Part shown: piece by piece, positions 1 through 11,013 of the stretch
How positions within the stretch are numbered: the stretch's first letter is position 1
Layout: the number at the start of each line of letters is the position of its first letter
Origin: Styela clava
Lineage: Eukaryota > Chordata > Ascidiacea > Stolidobranchia > Styelidae
DNA length: 64,000 nucleotides
NCBI RefSeq assembly: GCF_964204865.1
Contig: NC_135250.1
Location: 10,416,001 to 10,480,000, forward strand
Direction of reading: 5' to 3'
Made by a program: the position numbers and the translations under genes
The notes under the pieces: model-generated
What the model was told of the DNA's origin: nothing
Database searches by the model: none
What the model saw: only the letters and a program-made list of their open reading frames with translations

Positions 1-73
1 CGATTTGGTTTGGACATATCTTCCTAAATAATTCATCTTATCGACAATTCTTCAAGTAAAAAAATCGGTTTAC

Positions 74-1421
74 CATCTTTGCATTCTTTATAAAATTAGA
101 AATTATATTTTTGAGAGCCTCATGTACTTGGGCCACTCCTTTATCTTCATCCCACAGACATACAGTGTGAACGTCGTAAAACAAATCCTAAACAAAATAA
201 AGAATATGTTCTTGTACTCCATTGTCCCAAAACATGATTAAACATAAATATAAATTTTTGTAAATTAAGATTCGATACATTGGAAGAAAGATTTGCACAA
301 AACACAGGCCAGTTCAGCCAATTGCGTACAATAACTTGAATAACCTTAACATGTTCAAAAAATAGAGAAGAAATATTATCAATTAACCACCACCTCCACT
401 TGCCATCTAGCTTTCCATGAAATCTCAATAAAATTTGCTAAAAGAAGGAAACAGCATAAGAGCTGGCGATGAAATATAAAGAAAAATCATCAACAGCAAG
501 AAGTCATAGAGATAATGAGCTGAAACTTGGCATATGAATAACAGCGTTTTATAGTAGGCCTACTATAATTTTTTGAGGAGACATGCTTCCGAAGTGTCTA
601 GAAATATCAATATGATGATTCAGGTTGTATTTCCAAGTATAATCCTAATGTTTAAACAAATATTACTTTAAAAACATTTTTCATAAATAAGTTTCATAAT
701 AGCTAAAATCTCAATATAGATGTGAGTAAACTCATAGTAAGTCAAATCTCACTTTCAGTTTGAACCTTCAATCTATATCACACAAAACTACCAATGTAAA
801 CCAAAACGTATTACTGGACCACATGTTTGTAGATTGAGTTAAGCCAGTAACTGTATGTTATTCTCGTAACTTAATATATGTATGTAACCTTACATAAAGA
901 TACAGGGCATGTCTATTGACATTGTAGGCCTAGTTCTGCTAAATTTAAGTTGATAATTGTAAACATCTATTCTACCTGCCATTCCTCTTTTGAAACTGGT
1001 TCTTGTCCCAATAATTTGAGAACAATTGGTTGCATCTTCGGCCATTTGTTATCAAATGTTTTTGAATTTCCCTGAAACAAAAATTTTAACATCAACAACA
1101 ATTGAGAATATATGGATAAATGCAAAAATAACATTTTACTGGTGATTCAATCGGGATAAATAGGTTAATTTAAATCCTATCCTAATTCAGATATCCCAGT
1201 ATCCCAAACTTATCACATAAATATATAGCATGCAGAAACGATATACTGTACCGGTATCATACAGAGATACTGAAATCCTTCAAAAATACCGAACACAGTT
1301 CTGTGTAAATTTATAATAATCAAAGTGAAAATATTCTGTCATTGCAGTATTAACTTCCAGACTTTAGTCCTTCAAATATCAGTATATACAGATATATCTA
1401 ACATACCTGAAGCATCGCCAT
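74..1421 (-). CDS. CUL5: Cullin-5, N-terminal exons (partial gene, continues left of the window)
   Basis: Scaffold of a Cullin-RING E3 ubiquitin ligase, acting in cytoplasm and nucleus. Three coding exons are read on the minus strand: 1421-1407 (start codon, encoding MAMLQ), 1071-976 and 187-74, all phase 0, each flanked by AG acceptors and GT donors. They give 75 residues matching the start of cullin-5: TFDNKWPKMQPIVLKLLGQE, then EEWQDLFYDVHTVCLWDEDK and the following helix. The DLFxDVHxVCLWD signature distinguishes CUL5 from other cullins. The first exon is short, as expected for the start of the family (human CUL5 begins with about ten poorly conserved residues). The rest of the gene, about 700 residues, lies beyond position 1. 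No promoter motif was recognised upstream of 1421. The family call is confident; the exact start is inferred from the first ATG before a good donor. Confidence 0.88.
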
Positions 1422-4054
1422 CCTTCAGCTTTATGATTTTTCCAAACCAACTAATTCAGATCTCTGAACGGTGAAGTCCCAGAGTAAACTATGCGGCGAC
1501 GCCTGAAGGCCTATTGCTGATCTCCGCAGCAGTTGTACGATCCTAGCTGCGAGATGCGGCTGAGGTGACTAGCTAACAGCTGATACAAATGCGACCAAGC
1601 GGAGATAAACAAAATATAGCGAAAGTAGAATATTATAACCGTTGTAATGAATGTATAAGAATGGCTCGGAATTATAGCTCGAGATATTGTATTTAAAAGT
1701 ACGAGGCAAATGTGACAGACATATCCTGCTTTCACAGAGTCACAGATGATGTTACACATGCGTTTACAATCAAACATCACAAGGCAAGAATAAATGACAT
1801 GTGAATTTCACAGCTCTTTGGCGATTCAAAACTAATTTTTACCAGATTATGGGAATTGCCAAAAAGTCAGAGGTAGTAATTGGTGACAGTCTTAACATTC
1901 AGATACATGGATTTGATTTTGGAAGAAGTCGGTTAGATGTCGTCAAGTAATTCAAGTCAAGGAATCAAGTAATTCTCTTGCACATTGATTATTGGAACTT
2001 GAGTATCCGTGAAGGGTAGTCAAAAGTGCAAAAGCTAACGTGTTTCTGGCGCCAAGTATGTTATGCCAACCGCCAATATTTCGGTAAAATTGCAATGATG
2101 GAGTATCGGAACATCCGATGTATGGACGCAAAGAGTGCATATCGCCAGCCTATTGAATGGCCCAAGTCATATTTCCACATTTTGAGTAAATGAAATAAAA
2201 CTTCATAACTTTCTCATTTTTCAATCATTTTCAAAATTCTTTTATATAGATTCATTTTATCAAATTTTTTAATATTTTGGAATATATATAATTTCTAAAA
2301 AAATTTTCATATGCGAAAAATTAAGTACCGCATTTTTTCATTCCCACACCCAGTGTTAGGCAATATTAATCGCATCTTCATTCCATATTTTCTACGTGCA
2401 TTCGCTTGACCTATATACGTTGTTTAGGTCCATTCGGCAATGATGAAAAAATAATGAGAGAATAATTTCATTAAATAAATATGTTACCCCCAGACCGGAT
2501 GTATTTTATTCAATTTACACGAAGAATATAAAATTTCACAACTCTAACAATATTATAGAATCAAAACATCATCAACTTACTTTGAACTTAAAACATTAAC
2601 AAACAACTTCATTACATGAATTCATTGTATATTTCATTAAAGTTTGTATAATCTACTCGTGAGGTTATCCTAAAAATGATGGCAGCCAATTCTGCTCTCT
2701 TACCGGATCTAATGCTTTGAAGGAACAACTGATTCATTCTTTTGAAATCAACTGAGGGAACAACTGATTCATTCTTTTGAAATCAGTGTGCTCCATTTGG
2801 CGGGGGTGATGGATTGATTCATGCGGATTCCATAAGTACGATTAAATCTTGTTCAGTAAAAATGTCTTCTACGATCTTATATACGTTCAATGACGATGTG
2901 CATTGAGTCACATTCCATATGTGCGTGTCCAGCCACCAAACATTTTTGCTCCATATTTATGTTGTAAGTTCTTGTTAGACTAGAATATGCATTGGCTACC
3001 GTGGTATTCTTATTTTGGTAACCGCATCCATCGTTCCAAATTATGATATGCTTCAGCTCGGGAATATTACAAATGATTCCTTGAAATGCTTAAACTGCAA
3101 GTAAGCAAATAATTTATTGGACAGATTGCCTTCAGTTTCATTCCAGACGTTACAGTACCTGCTTTTGATTTTGCATCATATAGTGTGAAATTGACCTTTC
3201 GCTTACTTTTGCACACTTTCCACTTTTCGGGTATGCCTGAACAACAGCTCATACGTTAAAAGAGATTTTATGTTTAATCCAAGACAGTTGAGTTCTGCAA
3301 GGCAAAAACGTAGATGCGAACATATCTTTGCAGACTGGTCTAGATATACCGGATGGTCAGATGCTTAACCGCATGTGTCTCAACCAGCGTATTTATAAAT
3401 ATTTTGAGTTCAGTGCAAGTCGTCATTGACCAAAATTTAATGAAAATAGCAAGGCTTTGATATTCATTCACAACGTTACATCGGTATTTGACTTTGCTAA
3501 GAATGAGATCCACATGGAGGCCCTGGTTGATGATTGGGCCAATTCTTCCTTTTCCAGATTCCATATTATTTTCCAGTGGCCCCCTGTTTTTTTCTTTATT
3601 TCGTTTCTTTTCACCATACACTCAGTAATCAGTAGTTTATTTTATCATCACATCGAAAATACACTTTTTACATACGAGGTCAGGAAAAAAGATGAAAAGT
3701 TGCATTCCGCGGTAAAAGGAGTCGCGATAAACCAGAAGTGGTTATCGAGCAGTGACACCCGTGAAATGAAATAGTCTAGCATTAAATTATACAAAAGTAA
3801 AAATGAAAAAATCATTGAATCATGATAAGAGTAAAAATACTAACACAAATAGCATATGAATATATTTGCGAGACCGGATATTTCCGGTATCACTAGAAGA
3901 AAACGACTCCGAGCGCCAACAGGCAGATAACCAAGGCAACCACAGGACGGATAATTCAAATAGCTAATAAAGGCATTGGATGCCGTCTCTTTTCTCGGTT
4001 AGGTGATGCTCGTCTTCTTCATTGGTACTGTCCGAGATGCTCGTCGCGTCCAGA
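1422..4054. other. Intergenic, upstream of cullin-5; no gene recognised
   Basis: I see no convincing exon here. Open frames are short, lack splice context and match no family I know. The AT content is high throughout. The stretch should include the cullin-5 promoter (just above 1421) but no TATA or other core element stands out. A short direct repeat lies at 2722-2785. Confidence 0.5.
2722..2785. repeat. 35-bp tandem duplication
   Basis: Two direct copies of a 29-bp sequence beginning ggaacaactgattc start at 2722 and 2757, a 35-bp offset. They are identical as read and are followed by different sequence. The duplication looks recent; no function is apparent. Confidence 0.75.
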
Positions 4055-4477
4055 TTATCCACTAACATCAATATCCAGTATTTCGTGGAACGGTAAATAG
4101 TCACTTTCACTATATAAATATGCATCGGAATTCCCCTCACAGCCGTCGATCTGGAACTCTACGGAATTTCCGACTCCATTCAGCTCATCTGTGAAAACTA
4201 AATACGAAAACACGTGAAGATCGCGCGCTACCATCGTCATATAACTCGGAGTCAAATAACTCACTACATGTAACAATATTATTTGTAAGAAATGTTCCCT
4301 CATTTAAACATGGGCACTAGGTTGTGTTCCAGGAAAGTCTATCGCAGTATATATTTTTCGCTGTCGCTGCTGATAATAAACAAGAGAGCAATGCTCAAAT
4401 ATATGGACACGCGGAACAATTCTCCGAAAAATCATATTCGGTGACTTACCAGTACCTGTATAAACAACGCACCACAT
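4055..4477 (-). CDS. Possible two-exon reading frame of unknown function
   Basis: A tentative model: exon 4477-4450 (ATG, MWCVVYTGT) with a GTAAGT donor, joined in phase to exon 4197-4055 after a TATTTAG acceptor. The second exon is acidic and serine/aspartate-rich (includes EFQIDGCEGNSDAYLYSES) and ends at a TAA. A second acidic frame, offset by one base, continues downstream to about 3970, so this could also be a frame-shifted pseudogene tail. I recognise no family. Composition and phase agreement are the only support; it could easily be chance. Confidence 0.2.
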
Positions 4478-4800
4478 CACAGGAATCAAACAGACAAAAA
4501 CATCGTGGTCGCAAATTGGTTGACAAAGATATCATCGACGTATTGGAAATGCGCTCCCCCCTATTCTCCCTCCTTTTAATGTAAAAACGCGAAACCTTTA
4601 AAGATGGTTAAAAGAAACACAACTCTACCCACCTGCCAAAGTTCATCTTTTTATCTCTTATATTTGTATGGATTTTCAAGCTTTTGACAGCTAGTTAGTT
4701 CAGTGTCACCGCGCTAACAGAACTTCTCTATCTTTGAAAACATTGGGCTTGACAAATACTGACATAACACAGTATCAGCATTTGCAAAGTTATAACTACT

Positions 4801-5208
4801 AGGCATTCTGACATTTGATATATTCCAGTATTCGGATACCGGTACAAATTTTGGTTTTCGTCCGAAGTAGCCAAATCTGGTAAAGGAAATTCATTTCACT
4901 ACCGGTACCAGGCATTCTGACATTTAATATATTCCAGTGTTCGGCACTTACCGGTACGGGGTAACAGCGTATGGTACCGGTGTTAGAACTAAGACAACGC
5001 AGTTACCAGTACGGTATTAGGAATAAAATATTTTACATGTTTCCTGTTTATAATACAATAACTGAATAACCGTATTGGTCTAGTTACGGTCTACATACCG
5101 GTACATACTTGGTCTACATACCGGTACTGGTCTACAAGACATACCACAGTCTACAAATATACTGACACCAAGCAAGCAGTCCATGATTTCGAAAAACAAA
5201 TACCGGTA
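4801..5208. repeat. Cluster of TACCGGTA palindromes with a 109-bp spaced duplication
   Basis: Six exact copies of the octamer palindrome TACCGGTA lie at 4837, 4900, 4949, 5096, 5119 and 5201, with near matches between them. A 44-bp sequence starting aggcattctgacattt occurs at 4801 and again at 4910, each ending in the octamer. The octamer recurs singly elsewhere (near 1249, 10369, 13300, 40393, 44078 and 57647). This looks like a degenerate low-copy satellite rather than a gene. Confidence 0.7.
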
Positions 5209-5251
5209 GCGATGGCGAAGCAGTATTTACCTTTGACGCCACCGGTACCCA

Positions 5252-5332
5252 CAAAAAATTCCGAGTTTCGCATAGAAATAATTTACAGAATCAAACCGGA
5301 CAGCCAGTGTTCCCATGGATAAAATAATACAG
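5252..5332 (+). repeat. Older dispersed repeat, left part (split by the LTR element)
   Basis: This segment and 9616-9830 together resemble 22999-23334, including shared blocks such as ttcgcatagaaataat versus ttcgcgtagcaatatt. The LTR retrotransposon interrupts the repeat between the two parts, so the repeat is older than the insertion. Confidence 0.65.
5329..5332. repeat. Target-site duplication (left), ACAG
   Basis: The four bases before the left LTR are acag, matched by acag at 9616-9619 directly after the right LTR when the LTR is taken as TG...CA. A 4-bp duplication is within the usual 4-6 bp for LTR retrotransposons. Confidence 0.8.
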
Positions 5333-5540
5333 TGTGGCGAACCACTTAACTAATAATAGCCGTTATGAGTCACAATTGTTTTGTTTATGTTTTTGTCACG
5401 CATGATTACTTACGTGCTTTTCTTACGATAACTTGTCATTCTGTTTTCTGTTCGCTTGTCGTTAACATTGCTTTGTTATGGATTAAACATCAACATAATT
5501 GAAAGTCTTTTTCTTGTTAGAAAGAAGTTAGTTCGCTTCA
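5333..5540 (+). repeat. 5' LTR, 208 bp
   Basis: Begins TGTGGCGAACC and ends CGCTTCA (TG...CA). It matches 9408-9615 with no difference that I could find by eye over all 208 bases. The LTR is short for the group. A promoter and polyadenylation signal should lie inside but are not obvious. Confidence 0.95.
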
Positions 5541-5542
5541 AA

Positions 5543-5560
5543 TGGTGACCCCGACGTGAT
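5543..5560 (+). other. Primer binding site, complementary to tRNA-Trp
   Basis: The 18 bases TGGTGACCCCGACGTGAT start two bases after the LTR. They are the exact reverse complement of the conserved 3' end of animal tRNA-Trp, including CCA (from my knowledge of that tRNA). Confidence 0.85.
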
Positions 5561-5601
5561 AAGCATACTTTTGAGAAAAGAATACGCACATAACGAAGAA
5601 T

Positions 5602-6276
5602 ATGAGTGAAGACAACAAAGTAGGCATAACAGCGGTATCATTAAAGCTGCCGATTTTCTGGACTAAAAATCCTGCCGTTTGGTTCCACCAAGTCGAAGCG
5701 CAGTTCGCTGTTCGAAATATCACAACAGATGAAACAAAATACCACTACGTGGTTGCCGCTCTGGATGACAATACCGCTGCCAGCATTCTTAATGTTCTCA
5801 ATAACCCGCCGGAAACGAACAAGTACCAAGATCTCAAAGAGAAGCTCACTACTAAATGTTCGCTAACGGATCCTGAACGAGCTGCGCGCCTTTGTTCAAT
5901 GCCTGGACTAGGGGATGGAACGGCAACGGAACTTATGGACAACATGCTTGCATTGTATCCAGTAGGTAAGACACCTGATTTCTTATTTCGCCATTTGTTC
6001 GTCAGTCATCTGCCACCAGACGTCCGGTCTCAACTTACAGACATTTTAACAACCACGGGCGACGATTTTCGGAAGCTGGCAAGGAAAGCAGATGATATTT
6101 TAACTGCAAAAGGCTATGAGGTGACAAACGCTGTACAAAAAACCAGTTCGTTCAAACCATCTCATGTTTTGTCTGAAATGTGTTTTTATCACAGGAAATT
6201 CGGCAAGAAAGCCAAAAAATGTCGCCCGCCATGTTCTTTTGTGGTTTCGGAAAACGCCATAGCCGACCGTCAGTAA
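5602..6276 (+). CDS. Retrotransposon gag-like protein
   Basis: A 224-residue frame starting at ATG 5602, the first ATG after the primer site. It contains the capsid-like helical region ([20 protein letters not shown]) typical of gypsy Gag, where the line FWxxxPxxWFxxxExQF is a signature. Near the C-terminus is a cysteine/histidine cluster (CFYH...FG...C....C, residues about 193-210) in the place of a nucleocapsid zinc knuckle. The frame ends at a TAA in 6274-6276, while the protease frame is already open in the -1 frame from 6180. In many relatives gag and pol are one continuous frame, so the stop may come from a small deletion or insertion. I saw no clear slippery heptamer in the overlap. 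Confidence 0.85.
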   Translation: MSEDNKVGITAVSLKLPIFWTKNPAVWFHQVEAQFAVRNITTDETKYHYVVAALDDNTAASILNVLNNPPETNKYQDLKEKLTTKCSLTDPERAARLCSMPGLGDGTATELMDNMLALYPVGKTPDFLFRHLFVSHLPPDVRSQLTDILTTTGDDFRKLARKADDILTAKGYEVTNAVQKTSSFKPSHVLSEMCFYHRKFGKKAKKCRPPCSFVVSENAIADRQ

Positions 6277-7838
6277 CCTCTTTGGCGGTCGGCGATTCAA
6301 ACCTTTATTACGTCACAGACAAAAACTCTGGACGCAGTTTTTTAGTTGATACGGGTACACAAGTCAGCGTGCTGCCTGCCACCAGTCATGACCGTCGTTA
6401 CGGGCGACCAGGACAAGCACTTTTGGCAGCTAATGGCACCTCAATTACGACATATGGCACACGAAAAGTGCCTTTGACTATATGCGTTAGAAATTTTATC
6501 TGGAAATTCACATTAGCCAATGTTTCACGGGCAATTATCGGGGGAGATTTTTTGCGCTCTCACGGACTTTTGGTTGACATCAGGGGCAAACGGCTTATCG
6601 AGGCAAGCACATACGCTTGTATTCCAACCAGAACGATTACTGGCACCCCGCCTTGCCTTCACTACGTAGCCGAAAACGATTTTGCCAAAATTCTGAACGA
6701 ATTTCCTGATTTAACGCGCCCCACATTCAGCCACCCGACCACTGCACACGGGGTAAAGCATCATATTGTTACAGAAGGCCCCCCGGTGCACGCAAAGGCT
6801 CGAAGATTGCACCCCGATAAGCTAGCCGCGGCAAAAGCAGAGTTTGATAACATGATTGAACTCGGAATCATCCGACCCTCAAATAGCCCCTGGGCGTCTG
6901 CGCTTCACATCGTACCTAAACAGGACGGCGGGTGGCGCCCATGTGGAGACTACAGACGTCTCAATGATATGACCGTGCCTGACCGCTACCCAGTCCCAAA
7001 CATACAAGATTTTACGGCCCGTCTTGCGGGAAGGACAATTTTCTCTAAAGTGGATCTTGTTCGCGGTTATCATCAAATACCTATTCATGAACAAGATATC
7101 CCCAAAACTGCCATTATCACACCGTTTGGCCTATTTGAATTTCTCCGCATGCCGTTTGGGCTTAAAAACGCCGCCCAGGTATTCCAGCGTTTAATGGATA
7201 CCATCTGTCGAGGTTTGCCTTTCGTATTTGTCTATCTTGACGACATCCTTATCGCCAGTACGTCTAAAGATCAACACAAAAAGGACTTGCAAAATCTTTT
7301 CCAAAGGCTAAAAAGTCACGGTATGGTTATCAATCCTGCCAAATGTAAATTCGGTTTAAGCGAATTAGAGTTCCTGGGACATACTGTTACAAAAGAGTGT
7401 GCTTTTCCTCTCCCCAATAAAGTGAAGGCGATAACTAATTTCCCTCGCCCTTCATCTGTAAAAGGCCTTCAAGAGTTTCTTGGCATGGTTAATTTCTATC
7501 ATCGGTTTTTGCCCAAAGCTGCCCAAATAATGCAACCACTATTCGCAGCACTTTCCGGCCTGCCCAAGAAGTCGAAGGTTTTGCCCGAATGGACTGACAG
7601 TATGATATGTGCATTTGAAAAAACTAAGAAAGTACTGGCAAATGCAGTTATGCTTACACATCCACAACCAAACGCACCAACTGCCCTCACAGTCGACGCT
7701 TCGGACGTTGCCTTAGGAGGTGTTCTCGAGCAAAAGTTAAATGATCTTGGAAGCCAATTGCATTTTATAGTAGACAGCTACGCAAACCCGAGACGAAATA
7801 CAGTGCATTTGACAAGGAACTTTTGGCCGTTTACTTAG
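6180..7838 (+). CDS. Retrotransposon pol, part 1: protease, reverse transcriptase, start of RNase H
   Basis: Open frame in -1 relative to gag; the first codon here is not a true start, and translation should enter by frameshift. Protease shows [13 protein letters not shown] with the catalytic DTG. Reverse transcriptase follows with [34 protein letters not shown] and the catalytic box [13 protein letters not shown]. RNase H starts at [18 protein letters not shown]. The frame is then lost near 7765: conserved RNase H text resumes in the frame of the next entry, overlapping at 7823-7838. What the frame encodes after the break is out-of-frame residue, ending at a stop at 7836-7838. This single lesion would prevent full-length Pol. 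Confidence 0.9.
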   Translation: MFLSQEIRQESQKMSPAMFFCGFGKRHSRPSVTSLAVGDSNLYYVTDKNSGRSFLVDTGTQVSVLPATSHDRRYGRPGQALLAANGTSITTYGTRKVPLTICVRNFIWKFTLANVSRAIIGGDFLRSHGLLVDIRGKRLIEASTYACIPTRTITGTPPCLHYVAENDFAKILNEFPDLTRPTFSHPTTAHGVKHHIVTEGPPVHAKARRLHPDKLAAAKAEFDNMIELGIIRPSNSPWASALHIVPKQDGGWRPCGDYRRLNDMTVPDRYPVPNIQDFTARLAGRTIFSKVDLVRGYHQIPIHEQDIPKTAIITPFGLFEFLRMPFGLKNAAQVFQRLMDTICRGLPFVFVYLDDILIASTSKDQHKKDLQNLFQRLKSHGMVINPAKCKFGLSELEFLGHTVTKECAFPLPNKVKAITNFPRPSSVKGLQEFLGMVNFYHRFLPKAAQIMQPLFAALSGLPKKSKVLPEWTDSMICAFEKTKKVLANAVMLTHPQPNAPTALTVDASDVALGGVLEQKLNDLGSQLHFIVDSYANPRRNTVHLTRNFWPFT

Positions 7839-9385
7839 GAATACGACATTTTCGTTATTTTCTCGAAGCACGACCCTTCACGGTTTTCACAGATCACAAA
7901 CCCCTCACTTTTGCTATGGCAAAAGTCTCTGAGCCATGGTCAGCGCGACAACAGCGTCACCTCAACTTCATATCTGAATACACAACAGATATACAACATA
8001 TTTCCGGTAAGGATAATACTGTCGCCGACGCCCTGTCGCGCGCGGTCATCAATGACGGCATCGATTATGAAATTATGGCCGCAGATCAACTAAACGACAA
8101 GGATACACAGGCTTACCGCACTGCTATCACCGGCCTTCGTGTCGAAGATGTCCCTTTTTGCAACGGCAAATTTACATTGCTGTGTGACGTATCTACGGGT
8201 AGACCACGACCTATAGTGCCTGCCAGCTGGCGCAGAAAAATTTTTGATGCGGTTCACGGGCTCTCGCATCCAGGCATACGTACCACTCGCAAACTGATCT
8301 CACAAAAATTTGTGTGGCATGGTCTTTCCAAACAAATTGGACAATGGGCCAAAACATGCCTGGAATGCCAAAAGTCTAAAATAAATCGTCATATACGGGC
8401 CCCTTTAGAAGATTTCAAAATGCCAGACAAACGTTTTGACCATATCAACATTGACTTAGTTGGTCCTTTACCACCATCACAAGGATACAATTACCTTCTT
8501 ACAATAGTAGATCGTTTCACAAGGTGGCCAGAAGCCATTCCCCTCAAAGACATATCAACTATGTCTTGTGCCCGAGCTTTCCTGTCAAATTGGGTTGCCC
8601 GTTTTGGTGTTCCACTTCATATTTCTTCTGACCGAGGATCACAGTTCATTTCAGGCCTTTGGTCTGCTGTTGCCGAATTATTGGGAACAAAAATTCATCA
8701 CACTACAGCCTACCACCCACAGGCAAATGGTTTGGTAGAACGTTTTCATCGAACAATGAAATCTGCCATTAAGGCACGACTCAATGATTCAAACTGGTTG
8801 GACGTGCTTCCATGGGTTTTATTGGGAATCCGCACAGCTCCGAAAGAAGATCTTACGGCATCGTCAGCTGAGCTTGTTTATGGCGCTCCCCTCACTGTCC
8901 CCGGTGATTTCATATCAGACTCTAAAGACAATAGCTGCCCGACCACAAATCTTCGGCTTCTCAGAGAAAGAGTAGGATCATTGGCTCCAATTCCTACGTC
9001 GCACCATGGTCCTTTCAGAGCAAGAATGCCAGCCGCACTCAATCAAGCCAAATTCGTGTTTATTCGTCGTGACGCACACCGATCTCCTTTACAAAGACCT
9101 TATGAAGGACCATTCGAAGTTTTGCAACGTGGGAATAAAACTTTCAAAGTACAGATTGGAAACCGAAGCGAAACTATTTCTGTTGACAGGTTAAAGCCAG
9201 CTCATCTTGATCTCGACCATCCTGTTTCTGTATCCATTCCTAAACCAAGAGGACGTCCTCCAATCCCTAAAACAACAACGAACAATCAGCGTTCTACAGA
9301 CGATTGTTCATCCGAACCTACAACCGGTTATGATTACAGAACCAAATTTGGTAGAAAAACTCGTAAACCCACTAGATTTTTATAA
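7823..9385 (+). CDS. Retrotransposon pol, part 2: rest of RNase H and integrase
   Basis: Continues Pol in the next frame. RNase H residues include [20 protein letters not shown] and the VADALSR end. Integrase follows: an HHCC zinc-binding region (H-GLSH, then CLEC), and the catalytic DDE triad in [21 protein letters not shown] and [14 protein letters not shown]-type module is seen in YEGPFEVLQ...DRLKPAHL near the end, followed by a proline-rich tail ([10 protein letters not shown]). The frame is open well before 7823 in meaning: conserved residues upstream of the nominal start show it is the downstream half of a broken frame, not an independent gene. The stop at 9383-9385 lies just before the polypurine tract. 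Confidence 0.9.
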   Translation: MAVYLGIRHFRYFLEARPFTVFTDHKPLTFAMAKVSEPWSARQQRHLNFISEYTTDIQHISGKDNTVADALSRAVINDGIDYEIMAADQLNDKDTQAYRTAITGLRVEDVPFCNGKFTLLCDVSTGRPRPIVPASWRRKIFDAVHGLSHPGIRTTRKLISQKFVWHGLSKQIGQWAKTCLECQKSKINRHIRAPLEDFKMPDKRFDHINIDLVGPLPPSQGYNYLLTIVDRFTRWPEAIPLKDISTMSCARAFLSNWVARFGVPLHISSDRGSQFISGLWSAVAELLGTKIHHTTAYHPQANGLVERFHRTMKSAIKARLNDSNWLDVLPWVLLGIRTAPKEDLTASSAELVYGAPLTVPGDFISDSKDNSCPTTNLRLLRERVGSLAPIPTSHHGPFRARMPAALNQAKFVFIRRDAHRSPLQRPYEGPFEVLQRGNKTFKVQIGNRSETISVDRLKPAHLDLDHPVSVSIPKPRGRPPIPKTTTNNQRSTDDCSSEPTTGYDYRTKFGRKTRKPTRFL

Positions 9386-9394
9386 CTCATTCCG

Positions 9395-9405
9395 TCTGGG
9401 GGGGT
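9395..9405 (+). other. Polypurine tract
   Basis: A run of seven G residues (9398-9404) lies a few bases before the right LTR, in the position of the plus-strand primer. Confidence 0.7.
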
Positions 9406-9407
9406 AG

Positions 9408-9615
9408 TGTGGCGAACCACTTAACTAATAATAGCCGTTATGAGTCACAATTGTTTTGTTTATGTTTTTGTCACGCATGATTACTTACGTGCTTTTCTTA
9501 CGATAACTTGTCATTCTGTTTTCTGTTCGCTTGTCGTTAACATTGCTTTGTTATGGATTAAACATCAACATAATTGAAAGTCTTTTTCTTGTTAGAAAGA
9601 AGTTAGTTCGCTTCA
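9408..9615 (+). repeat. 3' LTR, 208 bp
   Basis: Same sequence as 5333-5540 as far as I can read. Followed by the right copy of the ACAG target duplication at 9616-9619. Confidence 0.95.
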
Positions 9616-9830
9616 ACAGCGAAATTTTAGACGAAATATCAGATTTCATGCGAAATTTAGAAATAAATAAAAGTAATAGCCTTCTGGCAAAAAAATCTAT
9701 CTTTACTCACTGAAAATTTCAAAGCAATTGGTCCAGTATTCGAAGAGAAAAGCGATTTTTTAATGATAATGACAAAGAAAATGATAACAACAAAATTTTG
9801 AAACGATCGTTATGGCCACTAAACGTGTCC
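9616..9830 (+). repeat. Older dispersed repeat, right part
   Basis: Continuation of the repeat begun at 5252, resuming after the LTR element. It is similar along its length to about 23095-23334 (shared blocks include gaaataaa-aaaag-aatag, cactgaaa-tttca and cgtgtcc at the end), with many substitutions and small gaps. Confidence 0.65.
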
Positions 9831-10755
9831 AATAATTAATTCCATGTATTATTCCCAGTCCCATATTTTATTGAGCCAACTTGGCTATATATTCTGACCA
9901 ATAATCTGGCATCCGTAAATTCTCCAACACGTCGCTCTCTTCTTTTCGTGGTTTTAGTGAGTGCACCTCTGTCATTAAGCTCCGGAATTTGTCATTTGTA
10001 AGTCCTATTTTTCATGCCTGTTCTTGTTTATTTAGTTAATATTTAGAGTGATAGTCATCTAATTAGATTAAATTGTGTGTAACTGCCGGGATAAACTGAC
10101 TCACCGATGTCCATTACTACTGCGATAATGTAATAAAGTCAAAGCAACAAATGTCAGAATGTTGGATGGTGTATTTGGGATCGGGCTTTTTAGGTATTTC
10201 TGGTGTTGCCCGCACATTAAATCACACAATATCACTCCAGATTCCTGGTTAGGTGATAGCACTAGGGATTTCCTACATTATTTGCCGAAGCATTTTTAAG
10301 TACAGTAGAGCATCCTTTCTCAGCTTTCTGGACTTCATACTTTCATTATTCAATCACTACAACTACTTACCGGTAGCTAGCGTCCAGATAATGAAATATA
10401 TATTTAAGTACACCCTACTTGAATCAGAAAGTCTTCCTCATCGAAGAGTGTCGCAACGACAATAGCGCCTTTAAATTGGAACTCGAGGCTGCGCGTGGCC
10501 GCACACGACAAGCTACAAGTAATAATCTAACAAGCCTATTGTATCATACCTATTTCAACAACAACTATGTAGTGCATGTAAAATTGGGTAAAAGCAGAAA
10601 TATATAGCAGCATCAGACGGGGCAGATTGAGTCACCCAACGAGCCAGATTTGGCCCGCGAGCCGTAGTCTGCCCATGTCATCGCTAGACTAAAGCTGCAC
10701 CTGGCTGACAGAATTGAGGTCGACGGTGCATTGGATGTGTGCTGTTACAATATAG
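9831..10755. other. Intergenic; no gene recognised, one possible transposon end
   Basis: No exon was recognised. The stretch 10637-10677 (tttggcccgcgagccgtag... ending tctgcccatg) resembles, in reverse orientation, the start of the repeat at 29394, and looks like one end of a hAT-type repeat. I could not find its partner end. Confidence 0.4.
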
Positions 10756-11013
10756 CAGGGCTACTCCACTATTTTTACCGAAGATCCGCATACAAAACAT
10801 TTGGGTCCGGTCTTTCCAGAAGTTAATTTTCAACATCCTTAAACACGCACTTCCTCGACCGACTAATGATCATTAGCTAATCAAGATCGTTTATTATGGC
10901 GTTTTCATATATATTTAAATCTATAAAAAAGATTTTATAAAAGGAAACTTTAAAAGTGGGGCTAATGATTCAAAATAAAAAATTACGCGCGTTCCGAATC
11001 GAATCCCCGAAAG

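Larger units (their letters stand above)
5333..9615 (+). mobile_element. Ty3/gypsy LTR retrotransposon, 4283 bp, full length
   Basis: A complete element with two LTRs, primer binding site, gag-like frame, pol (protease, reverse transcriptase, RNase H, integrase in that order, the Ty3/gypsy arrangement), polypurine tract and target-site duplication. There is no envelope frame. Both LTRs read as identical, so the insertion is recent. Two changes of frame interrupt the coding region: a gag to pol shift between 6180 and 6276, and a one-base-type shift inside RNase H near 7765. Either the copy is already inactive, or one or both breaks are sequencing errors; the first could also be a programmed shift. 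The element is inserted in an older repeat. Confidence 0.95.

Noticed and set aside
6180..6276. Programmed -1 frameshift site between gag and pol
   Set aside because: The overlap exists but I found no in-frame X XXY YYZ heptamer with a clear downstream structure; a mutation is equally likely.
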